Source of the DNA: Nocardioides sp. cx-173
Lineage (GTDB): Bacteria > Actinomycetota > Actinomycetes > Propionibacteriales > Nocardioidaceae
DNA length: 64,000 nucleotides
Assembly: GCF_021117365.1 (NCBI RefSeq)
Contig: NZ_CP088262.1
Location: 2,854,501 to 2,918,500 of the forward strand
Direction of reading: 5' to 3'
How positions within the stretch are numbered: position 1 is the stretch's first letter; each line of letters starts with the position of its first letter. The position numbers and the translations under genes were made by a program. Below the pieces are notes generated by a model. That model was not told the DNA's origin. It made no database searches and saw nothing but the letters and a program-made list of their open reading frames with translations. Positions 23,079 through 32,096 of the stretch are shown piece after piece.

Positions 23079-24281
23079 TCACTCGTCGTCGAAGGCCACG
23101 GAGAGCATGCCGAGGCACATCTCGTCGGTGGTGCCCTCGCCCCAGACGACGTAGTGGTCCTCGCGCTGGGTCTCGAACGCCGGCAGCCGGTCGCGCAGCC
23201 ACTGGACGTGGCGGCAGGTGACCTTGACCGTGTCGAAGGCGTCGAGGTGGACCGGCTCGATCGAGCGGGAGCCCTGGTCGTCGAAGTTCCACGGCCGGAT
23301 GTCCATGACCGTGCGGGCGTCCGGGGTGCCGGGGTCGGTCTCGATGGTGATGCGGCGGCCGAGCAGGTGCATGTGGCCGGCCACGGCGTGGATGGTCATC
23401 CCGCGGCCCAGCGTGCGGGTGCACTCGGTGACCTCGGAGGGCACGACGTCGGTGCCACAGAGGAAGTGCAGGCCCTGCGCGAGGGCGCCGCCTGCGGAGC
23501 CGAAGCGGTCGCGGGCGTCGGCGAGCGCCGCGTCGCGGTCGCACAGCGGCGAGGCGTCGTGGCCGGGCCGGCACGGCATCTCGACGGGCGCCGGCAGCAG
23601 GAAGGTGTGCAGCGGCGTGATCCCCGGGTCGTGCGCGCGCACCCGGATCTGGGTGGAGCTCATGTCGGGGCTGGCGCCGGCCAGCAGGTTGTAGTGGACC
23701 TGCATGACGACCCGGGACCCGCGGGGCAGTTCGACGCCGTGGCCGCGTTTGACCATGGCCTCCTCGCCGCCCGGCGCCCAGGCGCCGAGCCAGGGGGCGT
23801 CCTCGGGGTTCTGGAACTCCCCGTCCAGGCCGGTCCCGCCGAAGCAGGTCCAGCCCAGGCCCTCGGTCTCGGCGTCCCTCTCCTCGGCCGCCGCGACCTG
23901 GTCGGGCGGCACGCGGAACAGGATCACGTGGTGCACCACGTCGGGGTTGCCGGGGACGACGTTGGTGCCGGTGAGGTAGCTGTCGCGGGCGAGCCGCGGG
24001 TCCAGCAGGAAGCAGCGGTAGTCGTCGGTGCCGGTGCCGGTCGGCGCGGACGGGGTGTAGGTCTCGGGCATCGTCATGGTGACCCGCCGCTCGCCGGCAC
24101 GCAGCGGCTTGAGCTTCGCGGGGGCCGCCGGGGCATGGTGCGCCGGCGGCGGAGCGTCGCTGGCCGCCGTCGGCGCGGGCTCTCCGGCCACCTCGGGGGC
24201 CGGGTCGTCGGCGCCGGAGCAGGCCGACAGCACCAGCGCGAGCAGGCCCGCGGCGACCAGGCTCGTCCGCCGGTGGCTCAT
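23079..24281 (-). CDS. PHM/DBM-like copper type II monooxygenase lipoprotein
   Basis: The 400-residue protein has a lipobox (LVLSAC, Cys 21) and a Pro/Ala linker. A two-domain fold follows with motifs of ascorbate-dependent copper monooxygenases: VVHHVILFRV (HH at 117-118), VVMQVHYNLL (His 196), AVAGHMHLLGR (HxH, residues 303-305) and a Met near the end (EMCLGML). In the eukaryotic enzymes these are the CuH and CuM ligands. It would act outside the membrane on an unknown substrate. ATG 24281 overlaps the upstream HIT gene stop by 4 nt. The bacterial function of this family is poorly defined. Confidence 0.75.
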   Translation of the reverse strand: MSHRRTSLVAAGLLALVLSACSGADDPAPEVAGEPAPTAASDAPPPAHHAPAAPAKLKPLRAGERRVTMTMPETYTPSAPTGTGTDDYRCFLLDPRLARDSYLTGTNVVPGNPDVVHHVILFRVPPDQVAAAEERDAETEGLGWTCFGGTGLDGEFQNPEDAPWLGAWAPGGEEAMVKRGHGVELPRGSRVVMQVHYNLLAGASPDMSSTQIRVRAHDPGITPLHTFLLPAPVEMPCRPGHDASPLCDRDAALADARDRFGSAGGALAQGLHFLCGTDVVPSEVTECTRTLGRGMTIHAVAGHMHLLGRRITIETDPGTPDARTVMDIRPWNFDDQGSRSIEPVHLDAFDTVKVTCRHVQWLRDRLPAFETQREDHYVVWGEGTTDEMCLGMLSVAFDDE

Positions 24282-24616
24282 CCGGGTGGCCAGCTCATCG
24301 GCCGTCCGGCCAGCACGTGCAGGTGCGCGTGGAACACGCTCTGACCGGCACCGGCGCCGGTGTTGAACACCAGCCGGTAGTCGTCGTGGCCCTCCGCGGC
24401 CGCGACGGCTGCCGCCGTACGCACCAGCTCGGCGGAGGCCTCGGGGTCGCCGGCGGCGAGCTCGGCGGCGTTGGCGTAGTGGTCGCGCGGCACCACCAGC
24501 ACATGGGTGGGCGCCTGGCCGTTGATGTCGCGGAACGCGACCGTGCGCTCGGTCGCGTGCACGATCTCGGCGGGGATCTCCCCTGCGACGATCTTGCAGA
24601 ACAGGCAGTCGTCCAC
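24278..24616 (-). CDS. HIT family protein (HINT-like)
   Basis: The 112-residue protein has CLFCKIVAGEIPA at the N terminus and the histidine triad HAHLHVLAG. HINT-like enzymes hydrolyse nucleoside phosphoramidates. The GTG at 24616 (VDDCLFCK) has GAGAGAGG upstream and gives the family's normal length. It lies in its conserved place between rsmE-dnaJ and phoH. It is coupled to the following copper monooxygenase-like lipoprotein gene by an ATGA overlap, an unusual partner. Confidence 0.92.
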   Translation of the reverse strand: MDDCLFCKIVAGEIPAEIVHATERTVAFRDINGQAPTHVLVVPRDHYANAAELAAGDPEASAELVRTAAAVAAAEGHDDYRLVFNTGAGAGQSVFHAHLHVLAGRPMSWPPG

Positions 24617-24773
24617 GACCCGCCACCTCTCTCCGGCTTCTGGGTCCCATGCTCGCACGGAAGGTGCCCCTGCAGGTGGGGGAACCGGACCCAGCCCGGG
24701 CGAGGTTTCCGCCGGAGACCGACACGCGCCCGATCATCGTGTAATCACCGGCCGTCGCCGACAGGATGGACGC

Positions 24774-25703
24774 ATGACTGCACCTCGGAGCCGTTTCCTC
24801 GCTCTCTCGCTCGCCGGCCTGGTCGGCAGCATCGTCCTCGCCGGCTGCGGCGACGATCCCGAGCCCACCGCCAGCGACCCGGGCGGGTCGGACAGCTCCA
24901 GTGCGGCCGGCTCGCCGACGCCGGAGCCGAGCACGGAGCCGAGCACGGAGCCCGAGCCGTCCGAGACCGAGTCCAGCTCGACCGAGACCGTCACCGTGCC
25001 GGTGTACTTCAGCGGCGACACCCCGCAGGGCCCGAGACTCTTCCGGGAGTTCCGCAAGGTCGCGGCCAACAACCCGCTGGCCGAGGCGGCCGCGCTGATG
25101 ACGGCAGGCGACGCGCAGGACCCCGACTACGGCACCCTCTTCCCGGCGGGCGGCTTCGCCTCCGTCTCCTACGGCGACGGCGGCTTCGTCGTCGAGCTCG
25201 CCGACGACACCTACACCACGGCCCCCGGCGGCATGACTCAGCAGGCGGCCCGGCTCGCCGCCCAGCAGCTGATCTACACGCTGCAGGGCGTGCAGCAGAA
25301 GCGCGACCCCGTGACCGTCGAGCTCGACGGCCGGCCCACGACGCTCTTCGGCATCGACACCGCCGGCGGTCTCACCGAGGCCCCGCAGATCGACGTACTG
25401 GGCCTGGTCAGCGTCACCTCCCCCGAGGAGGGCGCCACCGTGAGCGGGAAGTTCACCGCGAGCGGCGTGGCCAGCTCCTTCGAGGCCACCGTGCCCTGGC
25501 GGATCCGGCAGGGCGAGAAGGTCGTGCTCGAGGGCTTCGCCACCGCCGAGGGCTGGATGGACAAGCTCTACCCGTGGCAGAGCGAGGTCGACGTCTCCGG
25601 GCTGGCGCCGGGTGAGTACACGTTCGAGGCGAGCACCGACGACCCCTCGGGCGGCGAGGGCTCCGGTCCCACCGTCGACACGAAGACCATCACGGTGAAG
25701 TGA
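24774..25703 (+). CDS. GerMN/Gmad2-domain lipoprotein
   Basis: The 309-residue product has a lipobox (IVLAGC) and a Ser/Glu/Pro linker. A GerMN-like domain follows (VTVPVYFSGDTPQGPRLFRE ... PLAEAAALM), then a C-terminal Gmad2 immunoglobulin-like domain (VTSPEEGATVSGKFTASG ... PGEYTFEASTDD). Such lipoproteins are found in many actinobacteria and are presumed to act at the cell surface or in cell-wall processes. ATG 24774 lies 6 nt after a CAGGAT box. It is transcribed opposite to the core block it interrupts. Confidence 0.8.
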   Translation: MTAPRSRFLALSLAGLVGSIVLAGCGDDPEPTASDPGGSDSSSAAGSPTPEPSTEPSTEPEPSETESSSTETVTVPVYFSGDTPQGPRLFREFRKVAANNPLAEAAALMTAGDAQDPDYGTLFPAGGFASVSYGDGGFVVELADDTYTTAPGGMTQQAARLAAQQLIYTLQGVQQKRDPVTVELDGRPTTLFGIDTAGGLTEAPQIDVLGLVSVTSPEEGATVSGKFTASGVASSFEATVPWRIRQGEKVVLEGFATAEGWMDKLYPWQSEVDVSGLAPGEYTFEASTDDPSGGEGSGPTVDTKTITVK

Positions 25704-25761
25704 GGCCGGGCGCTGGGCCGGGCTGGGGGTCCGCACCTTCCACGTCCGGCACTTCGCCCGG

Positions 25762-26514
25762 TCAGCCGGGTATCCATCCCCAGCGCGGCGTACGCGCCAG
25801 CAGCGCAGCGCAAGCGGCGACGCCGGCGGTGGAGGTGCGGAGGACCTCGGCGCCGAGGCGGACGCTGACGGCTCCGGCCTGGACGAAGGCGGCGACCTCG
25901 TCGTCACTGAGGCCGCCCTCGGGGCCGACGACGACCAGCACCGTGCCGGAGGTCGGGACCTCCAGTCCGGCGAGGGGGACGGCCGCCTCCTCGTGAAGCA
26001 CGACGGCCAGGTCGACCTCGGCCACGAGCGCCACGACGTCGGCGGTGGTGGCCAGCTCCGACACCACGGGGTGCCAGGCGCGGCGGGACTGCTTGGCCGC
26101 CTCGCGCGCCGTGGCTCGCCAGCGGGACAGGGACTTGGCGGCGCGCTCGCCCTTCCAGATCGCGACGCTGCGCGAGGCCGCCCAGGGGACGACGCGGTCG
26201 ACGCCGACCTCGGTCAGGACCTCGACCGCCAGCTCGCCGCGATCGCCCTTCGGCAGCGCCTGGACCACCACGAGCGAGGGGCTGGGCTCCGGCAGGTCCT
26301 GGACCGTCTCCGCCGTCACCGACAGCAGCCGCTTGCCGGTCTCGGCCACGCTCCCGGCCACCGAGCGGCCCCGGCCGTCGGTGACGACGACCCGCTCCCC
26401 CACCCGGGTACGGCGCACGGCGACGGCGTGGTGCGCCTCGTCGCCCACGACGGTGACCGTGGCACCGGCCGTCACCCCGTCCAGGGACGGGACCAGGTGG
26501 ACCGGCAGCGACAT
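25762..26514 (-). CDS. rsmE: 16S rRNA (uracil1498-N3)-methyltransferase RsmE
   Basis: The 250-residue SPOUT-class methyltransferase has an N-terminal PUA-like domain (GDEAHHAVAVRRTRVGERVV). The C-terminal knot carries VVVGPEGGLSDDEVAAF and the VRLGAEVLRTSTAGVAACA segment that bind SAM. RsmE methylates U1498 of 16S rRNA. It starts 2 nt from the end of dnaJ, in the conserved hrcA-dnaJ-rsmE order, so it is probably co-transcribed from the HrcA-controlled promoter. Confidence 0.95.
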   Translation of the reverse strand: MSLPVHLVPSLDGVTAGATVTVVGDEAHHAVAVRRTRVGERVVVTDGRGRSVAGSVAETGKRLLSVTAETVQDLPEPSPSLVVVQALPKGDRGELAVEVLTEVGVDRVVPWAASRSVAIWKGERAAKSLSRWRATAREAAKQSRRAWHPVVSELATTADVVALVAEVDLAVVLHEEAAVPLAGLEVPTSGTVLVVVGPEGGLSDDEVAAFVQAGAVSVRLGAEVLRTSTAGVAACAALLARTPRWGWIPG

Positions 26515-26515
26515 G

Positions 26516-27685
26516 TCAGTGGATGAAGGCGTCGCGCAGCCGGCCGAAGACCGACCGCTGGGCCTCCGCGGGCACCTGACCGGTCGGCGACTCCTCGCCG
26601 CGGATCGCGGCGAGCTCGCGCAGCAGCTCCTCCTGGCGGGCGTCGAGGCGCTGCGGAGTCTCCACCAGGACCGTCACGACCAGGTCGCCCCGTCCGCCCC
26701 GTAGGCCCGGGACGCCACGCGCGCGCAGCACCTGCTGGGTGCCCGACTGCGTGCCGGCGCCGATCTCGAGGTCGAAGGAGGTCTCCACGCCGGAGTCGGC
26801 GCCCTGCTCGAGGTCGGCCTCCAGGGTCGGCAGGGTCAGCGAGGTGCCGAGCGCGGCGGCGGTCATGGGCACCGAGACCGTGCAGTGCAGGTCGTTGCCG
26901 TGGCGGGTGAAGGTCTCGTGCTCGGCGACGTGGATCTCGACGTACAGGTCGCCGGCAGGTCCACCGCCGGGGCCGACCTCCCCCTGCTCGCTGAGCTGGA
27001 CCCGGGTGCCGTTGTCGACCCCCGCGGGGATCTTGACGGTCAGGGTGCGCCGCGAGCGGACCCGGCCGTCGCCGGAGCAGGAGCGGCACGGGTCGGAGAT
27101 GATCTGGCCGAAGCCGCGGCACGCCGCGCAGGGCCGCAGCGTGCGGATCTCGCCCAGGAACGAGCGCTGCACGTGGGCCACCTCACCGGCGCCCCGGCAG
27201 GTCTCGCAGGTCACGGGGTGCGAGCCCGGAGCGGCGCCCTCGCCGTGGCAGGCGTCGCACAGCACCGCGGTGTCGACCTTGAGCTCGCGGGTGACGCCGA
27301 ACGCCGCCTCGGCCAGCGTGACCTCCAGCCGGATCAGGGCGTCCTGGCCGCGGCGCACGCGCGAGCGGGGACCGCGCCCCTGCCCGGCCCCGGGCTGGCC
27401 GCCGAAGAAGGCGTCCATGATGTCGGTGAACGAGAACCCCGCCCCCTGCCCGAAGCCGGCCTGCCCGCCGCCGAAGGGGTCGCCGCCGCGGTCGTAGGCC
27501 GACCGCTTCTGGGCGTCCGAGAGCAGCTCGTAGGCCAGCGAGATCTCCTTGAAGCGCTCCTGGGCCTCCGGGTCGGGGTTGACGTCGGGGTGGTACTGCC
27601 GCGCGAGGCGCCGGTAGGCCTTCTTGATGGCGTCGCCGTCCGCGTCACGGGCGACACCGAGAAGCTCGTACAGGTCCTTGCTCAA
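26516..27685 (-). CDS. dnaJ: Chaperone DnaJ (DnaJ2 type)
   Basis: The 389-residue protein has an N-terminal J domain with YHPDVNPD (the HPD catalytic tripeptide that stimulates DnaK), a Gly/Phe/Gln-rich linker, and four CxxCxGxG repeats ([32 protein letters not shown]) binding two zinc ions. A C-terminal substrate-binding domain follows. It sits downstream of hrcA and a CIRCE operator, so it is expected to be heat-inducible. It is the second, dnaK-unlinked DnaJ typical of actinobacteria. Confidence 0.96.
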   Translation of the reverse strand: MSKDLYELLGVARDADGDAIKKAYRRLARQYHPDVNPDPEAQERFKEISLAYELLSDAQKRSAYDRGGDPFGGGQAGFGQGAGFSFTDIMDAFFGGQPGAGQGRGPRSRVRRGQDALIRLEVTLAEAAFGVTRELKVDTAVLCDACHGEGAAPGSHPVTCETCRGAGEVAHVQRSFLGEIRTLRPCAACRGFGQIISDPCRSCSGDGRVRSRRTLTVKIPAGVDNGTRVQLSEQGEVGPGGGPAGDLYVEIHVAEHETFTRHGNDLHCTVSVPMTAAALGTSLTLPTLEADLEQGADSGVETSFDLEIGAGTQSGTQQVLRARGVPGLRGGRGDLVVTVLVETPQRLDARQEELLRELAAIRGEESPTGQVPAEAQRSVFGRLRDAFIH

Positions 27686-27733
27686 CGTGGTGATCCTTAA
27701 TCTGGTGCTGGGATGGTAGGGAGCGGCGTGCGC

Positions 27734-28759
27734 TCAGTCCTCGTCGAGGATGCGTGAGACGTAGCGGGCGACGGCCCGGACGGCGGTCATCGTGCCGGGG
27801 TAGTCCATGCGGGTGGGACCGACCACGCCGAGCGTGGCGAGGGCGTCGTCGGCCGGGCCGTAGCCGGTGGCGACGACGCTCGTGGAGGCGAGCTGCTCGA
27901 AGGGGCCCTCCGCGCCGATGCGGACGGTCACCATGCCGCCGCTGGTGGCCTCACCGAGCAGCTTGAGCAGCACGACATGCTCCTCGAGCGCCTCGAGCAG
28001 CGGCCGGACTGCGGAGTCGAAGCTGTCGCCGTAGCGGGCGAGGTTGGCGGTGCCGCCGACGGCGATCCGCTCGTCGGAGCGGTGGTCGCTCATGGCCTCC
28101 GCGAGGGCCTCGGTGACCGGACCGACGTACCCGGCGAGGTCGGGGGTGGGCGGCTCGGCGGCCAGGGCCCGCAGTGCCGTGACGGCGTCGGCGATGATCT
28201 CGCCGGAGGCGGCGGCATTGACGCGCTTACGGAGGTCGGCCAGCACCTCGTCGCTCAGGTCGGCGCCCAGCTCGACGAGCCGTTGCTCGACCCGCCCGGT
28301 GCTGAGGATGAGTACGGCGAGCAGTCGCCGCGGGGCGAGCGCCACCAGCTCGACATGGCGCACTGTCGAGCGGGAGAGCGTGGGGTACTGGACGACCGCC
28401 ACCTGTCGGGTCAGCTGCGAGAGCACCCGCACCGAGCGCTGGACGACGTCGTCGAGGTCGACCGCCCCGTCGAGGAAGGTGGAGACCGCGCGTCGCTCCG
28501 CTGCGCTCATCGGCTTGACCGTCGTCAGCCGGTCGACGAACAGCCGGTAGCCCTTGTCCGTGGGCACGCGGCCGGCACTGGTGTGCGGCTGAGTGATGTA
28601 GCCCTCGTCCTCCAGCACGGCCATGTCGTTGCGGACCGTGGCCGGCGAGACGCCGAGGCCGTGCCGCTCCACGAGCGCCTTGGAGCCGACCGGCTCCTCG
28701 GTGGCGACGTAGTCCTCGACGATCGCGCGGAGCACGGCCAACCTGCGCTCTTCCTGCAT
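27734..28759 (-). CDS. hrcA: Heat-inducible transcription repressor HrcA
   Basis: The 341-residue repressor has an N-terminal winged HTH ([20 protein letters not shown], then [17 protein letters not shown]) and a C-terminal GAF-like dimerisation region ([12 protein letters not shown]). HrcA binds CIRCE to repress chaperone genes. ATG 28759 ([10 protein letters not shown]) is taken as the start. The CIRCE site at 28778-28802 lies immediately upstream, so hrcA and dnaJ are autoregulated. A longer frame upstream would include the operator and is rejected. Confidence 0.96.
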   Translation of the reverse strand: MQEERRLAVLRAIVEDYVATEEPVGSKALVERHGLGVSPATVRNDMAVLEDEGYITQPHTSAGRVPTDKGYRLFVDRLTTVKPMSAAERRAVSTFLDGAVDLDDVVQRSVRVLSQLTRQVAVVQYPTLSRSTVRHVELVALAPRRLLAVLILSTGRVEQRLVELGADLSDEVLADLRKRVNAAASGEIIADAVTALRALAAEPPTPDLAGYVGPVTEALAEAMSDHRSDERIAVGGTANLARYGDSFDSAVRPLLEALEEHVVLLKLLGEATSGGMVTVRIGAEGPFEQLASTSVVATGYGPADDALATLGVVGPTRMDYPGTMTAVRAVARYVSRILDED

Positions 28760-28777
28760 GTCGCCTCCCCACCCGTC

Positions 28778-28802
28778 TGGCACTCCGTTGATCCGAGTGC
28801 CA
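28778..28802. promoter_or_regulatory. CIRCE operator for hrcA-dnaJ
   Basis: TGGCACTC-N9-GAGTGCCA matches the CIRCE consensus (TTAGCACTC-N9-GAGTGCTAA) in the perfectly paired core, 18 nt before the hrcA ATG. Confidence 0.9.
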
Positions 28803-28875
28803 ATCCTACCCATCCGGGGAACTGCGGACACATTCCGTTGAGTGGACCGGGGGTGCCGCCGGCCGGGAAAGTTGC

Positions 28876-28894
28876 TTAGGGTTGCCTTACCTCA
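28876..28894 (+). promoter_or_regulatory. DtxR/IdeR-type iron box
   Basis: TTAGGGTTGCCTTACCTCA matches 17 of 19 positions of the IdeR consensus TWAGGTWAGSCTWACCTWA. It ends 15 nt before the ATG of the DUF2470 gene, in position to overlap its promoter and repress it when iron is plentiful. Confidence 0.75.
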
Positions 28895-28909
28895 CTTCAG
28901 GAGCGCGCA

Positions 28910-29632
28910 ATGACCATGGACACATCGCACCTCGCCGCCCTCGACCAGCCCGCCCGCCTGGCCGCCGCCGCCCGCAGCGTCCTCGCCTGCCCGTCGGCGG
29001 TGAGCCTCGTCGTCGACGGCGTCCAGGATCCGGTGGCGGGCACCACCGACCTCGGCATGCAGGACCTGGACGGCACCCCGGCGTTCTCCGTCGTCCCCGG
29101 CACCGTGCTCTCCCAGGCCGCCCGGCGTGGCTCCAGCGCCCTGCTCACCGTCGAGAGCGGCCTCGGCCCCCTCGGGTCCGCCGACCGCGATGCGACGCTC
29201 ACGCTCACGGGCACGCTGCACAACCACGGCCGCGAGGACTGCGACTGCTGCGGCGAGGTCCGCGACGTCGTCACCCTGTCGGTCGGCTCCGCGCTGCTGG
29301 TCAGGGCCGGGCGCCAGTCCGAGGAGCGGTTCCGGGTATCGCTGCCCGACTTCCGCTCCTCCGCCCACCGGCTCAACCGCGGCTACCTCCAGCGCTGCGT
29401 GGAGCACGCCAACCGGTGCCACCAGCAGGAGCTGAGACGCGCCGTCGCCGGCACCAGTGGCACCCCCCTGTCCCAGGTCGTCGGCGTCTCGCTCTCCGAC
29501 CTGCGCCCCGACGGCGTCGGCGTCCACTGGGTCGACCCCGACGGCGCGCACACCCGCACGCTGTCCTTCTCCCGCGCCGCGACCACGACCGAGGAGCTGG
29601 GCGACCTGCTGCGCGAGGAGCTGCGCGCCTAG
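28910..29632 (+). CDS. DUF2470-domain protein (heme/iron-linked)
   Basis: The 240-residue soluble protein has a DUF2470 domain at the C terminus (FRSSAHRLNRGYLQRCVEHA ... DLLREELRA) and a flavin-reductase-like split-barrel N-terminal half (VSLVVDGVQD ... SSALLTVESGLGPLG). It contains a CDCCGEV cluster near residue 107. Such proteins relate to HugZ-type heme utilisation proteins and lie near iron genes. The IdeR-like box directly upstream predicts induction in low iron. ATG 28910 has AGGAG upstream. Its stop TAG serves as part of the -10 element of the next gene. Confidence 0.78.
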   Translation: MTMDTSHLAALDQPARLAAAARSVLACPSAVSLVVDGVQDPVAGTTDLGMQDLDGTPAFSVVPGTVLSQAARRGSSALLTVESGLGPLGSADRDATLTLTGTLHNHGREDCDCCGEVRDVVTLSVGSALLVRAGRQSEERFRVSLPDFRSSAHRLNRGYLQRCVEHANRCHQQELRRAVAGTSGTPLSQVVGVSLSDLRPDGVGVHWVDPDGAHTRTLSFSRAATTTEELGDLLREELRA

Positions 29633-29641
29633 GGTGGCGGC

Positions 29642-30493
29642 GTGCCCTTTCTCGAGGTAGCCGACCGCGTCTGGGTCGCCCGCTACGACTGGTTCGACGT
29701 CAACGTCACGCTCGTACGCGGCTCGGGGGGCCTGCTGCTCGTCGACACCCACGCGTCGACCCGGGCCGCCGCGGGCGTCGTCGACGACGTCCGGGCGCTC
29801 GGGGTGGGCGAGGTCACGGGGGTGATCAACACCCACGAGCACTTCGACCACACCTTCGGAAACCACGAGGTCCGCCGCGCGTACGGCGCCGTCCCGATCC
29901 ACGCCCACGAGACAGCCGCGGAGCGGACCATCCTGGCCGGCGAGCGCGCCCAGGACCGCTACCGTGAGGACCTCGACGACCCGCATCGCGACGAGGTCCT
30001 GGCCACCGAGATCGTGCCGGCCGACCACACCTTCTCCTCCGCGGTGGTGCTCGACCTCGGCGACCGGGTGGTCGAGCTCGTCCATCCCGGCCGCGGCCAC
30101 ACCGCGGGCGACCTGGTGGTGCGGGTGCCGGACTGCGACGTCCTCCTCGCCGGCGACCTCGTCGAGGAGTCGGCCCCGCCCGCGTACGGCGACGACTGCT
30201 ACCCGCTCGAGTGGCCCTGGACCCTCGACATCCTGCTCGGCCTGACCACCTCGGCGAGCGTGGTCGTGCCCGGCCACGGCGCCGTGGTGGACCGGGAGTT
30301 CCTGGAGGTCCAGCGCAACCAGGTCGGCCTGGTCGCCCAGAGCATCCGCGACCTGGCCGGGCGCGGAGTCCGTGCCGAGGACGCACTGGAGGCGGCCGAG
30401 GAGTGGCCCTTCCCCCGCGCCGCGCTCACGCTCGCCGTACGCCGGGGATATGCCCAGCTGACCCGGGGCGAACGGCGTTTGCCGCTCGCGTGA
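29642..30493 (+). CDS. MBL-fold metallo-hydrolase
   Basis: The 283-residue protein has the metallo-beta-lactamase fold: THEHFDHTFGNHEV (HxHxDH), a second His (HPGRGHTAGDLVVR), LLAGDLVEES and VVPGHGAVVD. It is a cytoplasmic hydrolase of unknown substrate. It starts at GTG 29642, 6 nt after TAGGGT (29630-29635), whose TAG is the stop codon of the DUF2470 gene. This suggests a leaderless promoter embedded in the end of the upstream gene. Confidence 0.85.
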   Translation: MPFLEVADRVWVARYDWFDVNVTLVRGSGGLLLVDTHASTRAAAGVVDDVRALGVGEVTGVINTHEHFDHTFGNHEVRRAYGAVPIHAHETAAERTILAGERAQDRYREDLDDPHRDEVLATEIVPADHTFSSAVVLDLGDRVVELVHPGRGHTAGDLVVRVPDCDVLLAGDLVEESAPPAYGDDCYPLEWPWTLDILLGLTTSASVVVPGHGAVVDREFLEVQRNQVGLVAQSIRDLAGRGVRAEDALEAAEEWPFPRAALTLAVRRGYAQLTRGERRLPLA

Positions 30494-30512
30494 CGCGGGT
30501 TACGTTCGGAGC

Positions 30513-30725
30513 ATGAGCCACTCCGAGAACGAACCCGACGACGGGCCCCAGCCCGGCGTCTCCGACGACAAGCTCCCCGAGGACCTGCAGCCCGGCGAGG
30601 ACAACCCGCTCGCCGAGGGCCTCGGCGACAACGAGACCGTCGACGACCTGCTCGACGGCGGCAAGGACGCCGAGCAGCTCGACGAGACCGGCTCCTCGCA
30701 GTCGGACACGTCACAGGACGACTGA
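30513..30725 (+). CDS. Acidic small protein (70 aa)
   Basis: The product is extremely acidic and hydrophilic, with Asp, Glu, Gly and Pro throughout (DDGPQPGVSDDKLPEDLQPG) and no hydrophobic core, so it is probably disordered. TACGTT-N6-ATG upstream (30501-30506) is a leaderless promoter signature and supports the start. I do not recognise a family. It may be a small regulator or chaperone-like acidic protein, but this cannot be shown. Confidence 0.7.
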   Translation: MSHSENEPDDGPQPGVSDDKLPEDLQPGEDNPLAEGLGDNETVDDLLDGGKDAEQLDETGSSQSDTSQDD

Positions 30726-30776
30726 CACCGGCGCGGCACCCAGCCGCGGGCGGGCCATCCCCTCTAGCGTCGGAGG

Positions 30777-31625
30777 GTGAGCGACCGATACGGCACCGAC
30801 GTCCTGTCCGGCGACTGGCGCAAGCCGAAGCGCGGGCGCGCTGTCGAGGCACCCGCCGACCTCGGCACGGTGGTCGAGGAGGTCACCACCGACTGGGTCG
30901 GCGAGATCGTGGCGGTCGACCGGGACCTGCACACCCTCACCCTGGAGGACCGGCGCGGCCGGCGGCGTACCTTCCCGCTCGGCCCCGGCTTCCTGCTGGA
31001 GGGCAAGCCGGTGATCCTCACGGCCCCCGTACGCCTCAGCGCCCCGGCGGCCCCCACCCGCACCGCCTCCGGCTCCATCGCGGTCCACGGCGCCAAGGCC
31101 CGGGTGGCGCGCGCCAGCCGGATCTTCGTCGAGGGCCGCCACGACGCCGAGCTCGTCGAGAAGGTCTGGGGCGACGACCTGCGCCTGGAGGGCGTGGTCG
31201 TCGAGTACCTTGAGGGCGTCGACGACCTGGTCTCGCACCTGCGCGCCTTCGGACCGGGCCCCGAGCGCCGCGTGGGCGTGCTCGTCGACCACCTGGTCCC
31301 CGGCTCCAAGGAGAGCCGGATCGCCGCGGAGGTCGCCGCCTCCCCCGTCGGCCGGCACGTCCTGGTGGTGGGCCACCCCTTCGTCGACGTGTGGCAGGCC
31401 GTCAAGCCCGACCGCATCGGCGTGGCCGCCTGGCCGGTGATCCCGCGCGACGTCGAGTGGAAGAAGGGCGTGTGCCGCCACTTCGGCTGGCCGGCCGCCG
31501 AGCAGGCCGACATCGCCCGCGCCTGGAAGCACATCCTGTCGCGGGTGCACTCCTACGACGACCTGGAGCCCGCCCTCCTCGGCCGCGTCGAGGAGCTCAT
31601 CGACTTCGTCGCCAGCTCCGACTGA
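30777..31625 (+). CDS. DUF3097-domain protein
   Basis: The 282-residue protein is a DUF3097 family member, a conserved actinobacterial protein of unknown function. Typical segments are the N-terminal YGTDVLSGDWRKPKRGRAVE, the RIFVEGRHDAELVEKVWGDD block resembling a TOPRIM-like nucleotide-binding core, and HVLVVGHPFVDVWQAVKP. The GTG start is supported by TAGCGT-N6-GTG at 30765-30770. In actinobacteria this gene is often close to hemW and hrcA, as here. Confidence 0.88.
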   Translation: MSDRYGTDVLSGDWRKPKRGRAVEAPADLGTVVEEVTTDWVGEIVAVDRDLHTLTLEDRRGRRRTFPLGPGFLLEGKPVILTAPVRLSAPAAPTRTASGSIAVHGAKARVARASRIFVEGRHDAELVEKVWGDDLRLEGVVVEYLEGVDDLVSHLRAFGPGPERRVGVLVDHLVPGSKESRIAAEVAASPVGRHVLVVGHPFVDVWQAVKPDRIGVAAWPVIPRDVEWKKGVCRHFGWPAAEQADIARAWKHILSRVHSYDDLEPALLGRVEELIDFVASSD

Positions 31626-31667
31626 GCCCGCGAAGGCGGAGCTGACCGGCGGCGAAGGGACGGGGCC

Positions 31668-32087
31668 TCAGCGCAGCATCAGCCCGTTGGCGTCCTTGCT
31701 GTCCTGGACGAGCATCAGGATGCCGTCGATGACCGGCCACAGGCAGCCGATGCCGCACGTGATGATCGAGACCACGAGCTGGGCGATTCCGACGCCGTTG
31801 TCGCCGATGTAGAAGCGGCCGACGCCGAACGGCACCAGGATCTGCAGGAGTCCGGCGACGAGCTTCTGCTTGTCGGAGTAGGGGATCCCGGTGCCCGGGT
31901 GCACGCCGTACGGCGCCCCCGGCACCCCCATCGGGGCCATGGGATAGCCGGGGTACGGCGGCTGCTGTCCGTAGGGCGGCTGCTGCGGCTGCCCGTACGG
32001 CGGAGGCGGCGGCGTGCCCTCAGGGCCACGGCCCTGCGGCCGGTTCGGGTCGTAGGGGTCGTACGGGTTCGCGGGGCCCTGAGTCAT
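31668..32087 (-). CDS. TM2-domain membrane protein with Pro/Gly/Tyr-rich N terminus
   Basis: The 139-residue protein has a ~70-residue disordered, Pro-, Tyr- and Gln-rich N terminus (PPPPPYGQPQQPPYGQQPPY) and a C-terminal TM2 domain with two helices (KQKLVAGLLQ ... LWPVIDGILMLV). TM2 proteins are integral membrane proteins of unknown function. ATG 32087 is preceded by TAGGGT-N6, whose TAG is the stop codon of hemW, so it can be made from a leaderless internal promoter. Confidence 0.85.
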   Translation of the reverse strand: MTQGPANPYDPYDPNRPQGRGPEGTPPPPPYGQPQQPPYGQQPPYPGYPMAPMGVPGAPYGVHPGTGIPYSDKQKLVAGLLQILVPFGVGRFYIGDNGVGIAQLVVSIITCGIGCLWPVIDGILMLVQDSKDANGLMLR

Positions 32088-32096
32088 GCGGCCACC

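Noticed and set aside
24282-25907. Upstream extension of the copper monooxygenase gene to a 942-residue protein
   Set aside because: The extension crosses the HIT gene and a divergent lipoprotein gene. The lipobox and ATG at 24281 mark the real start.
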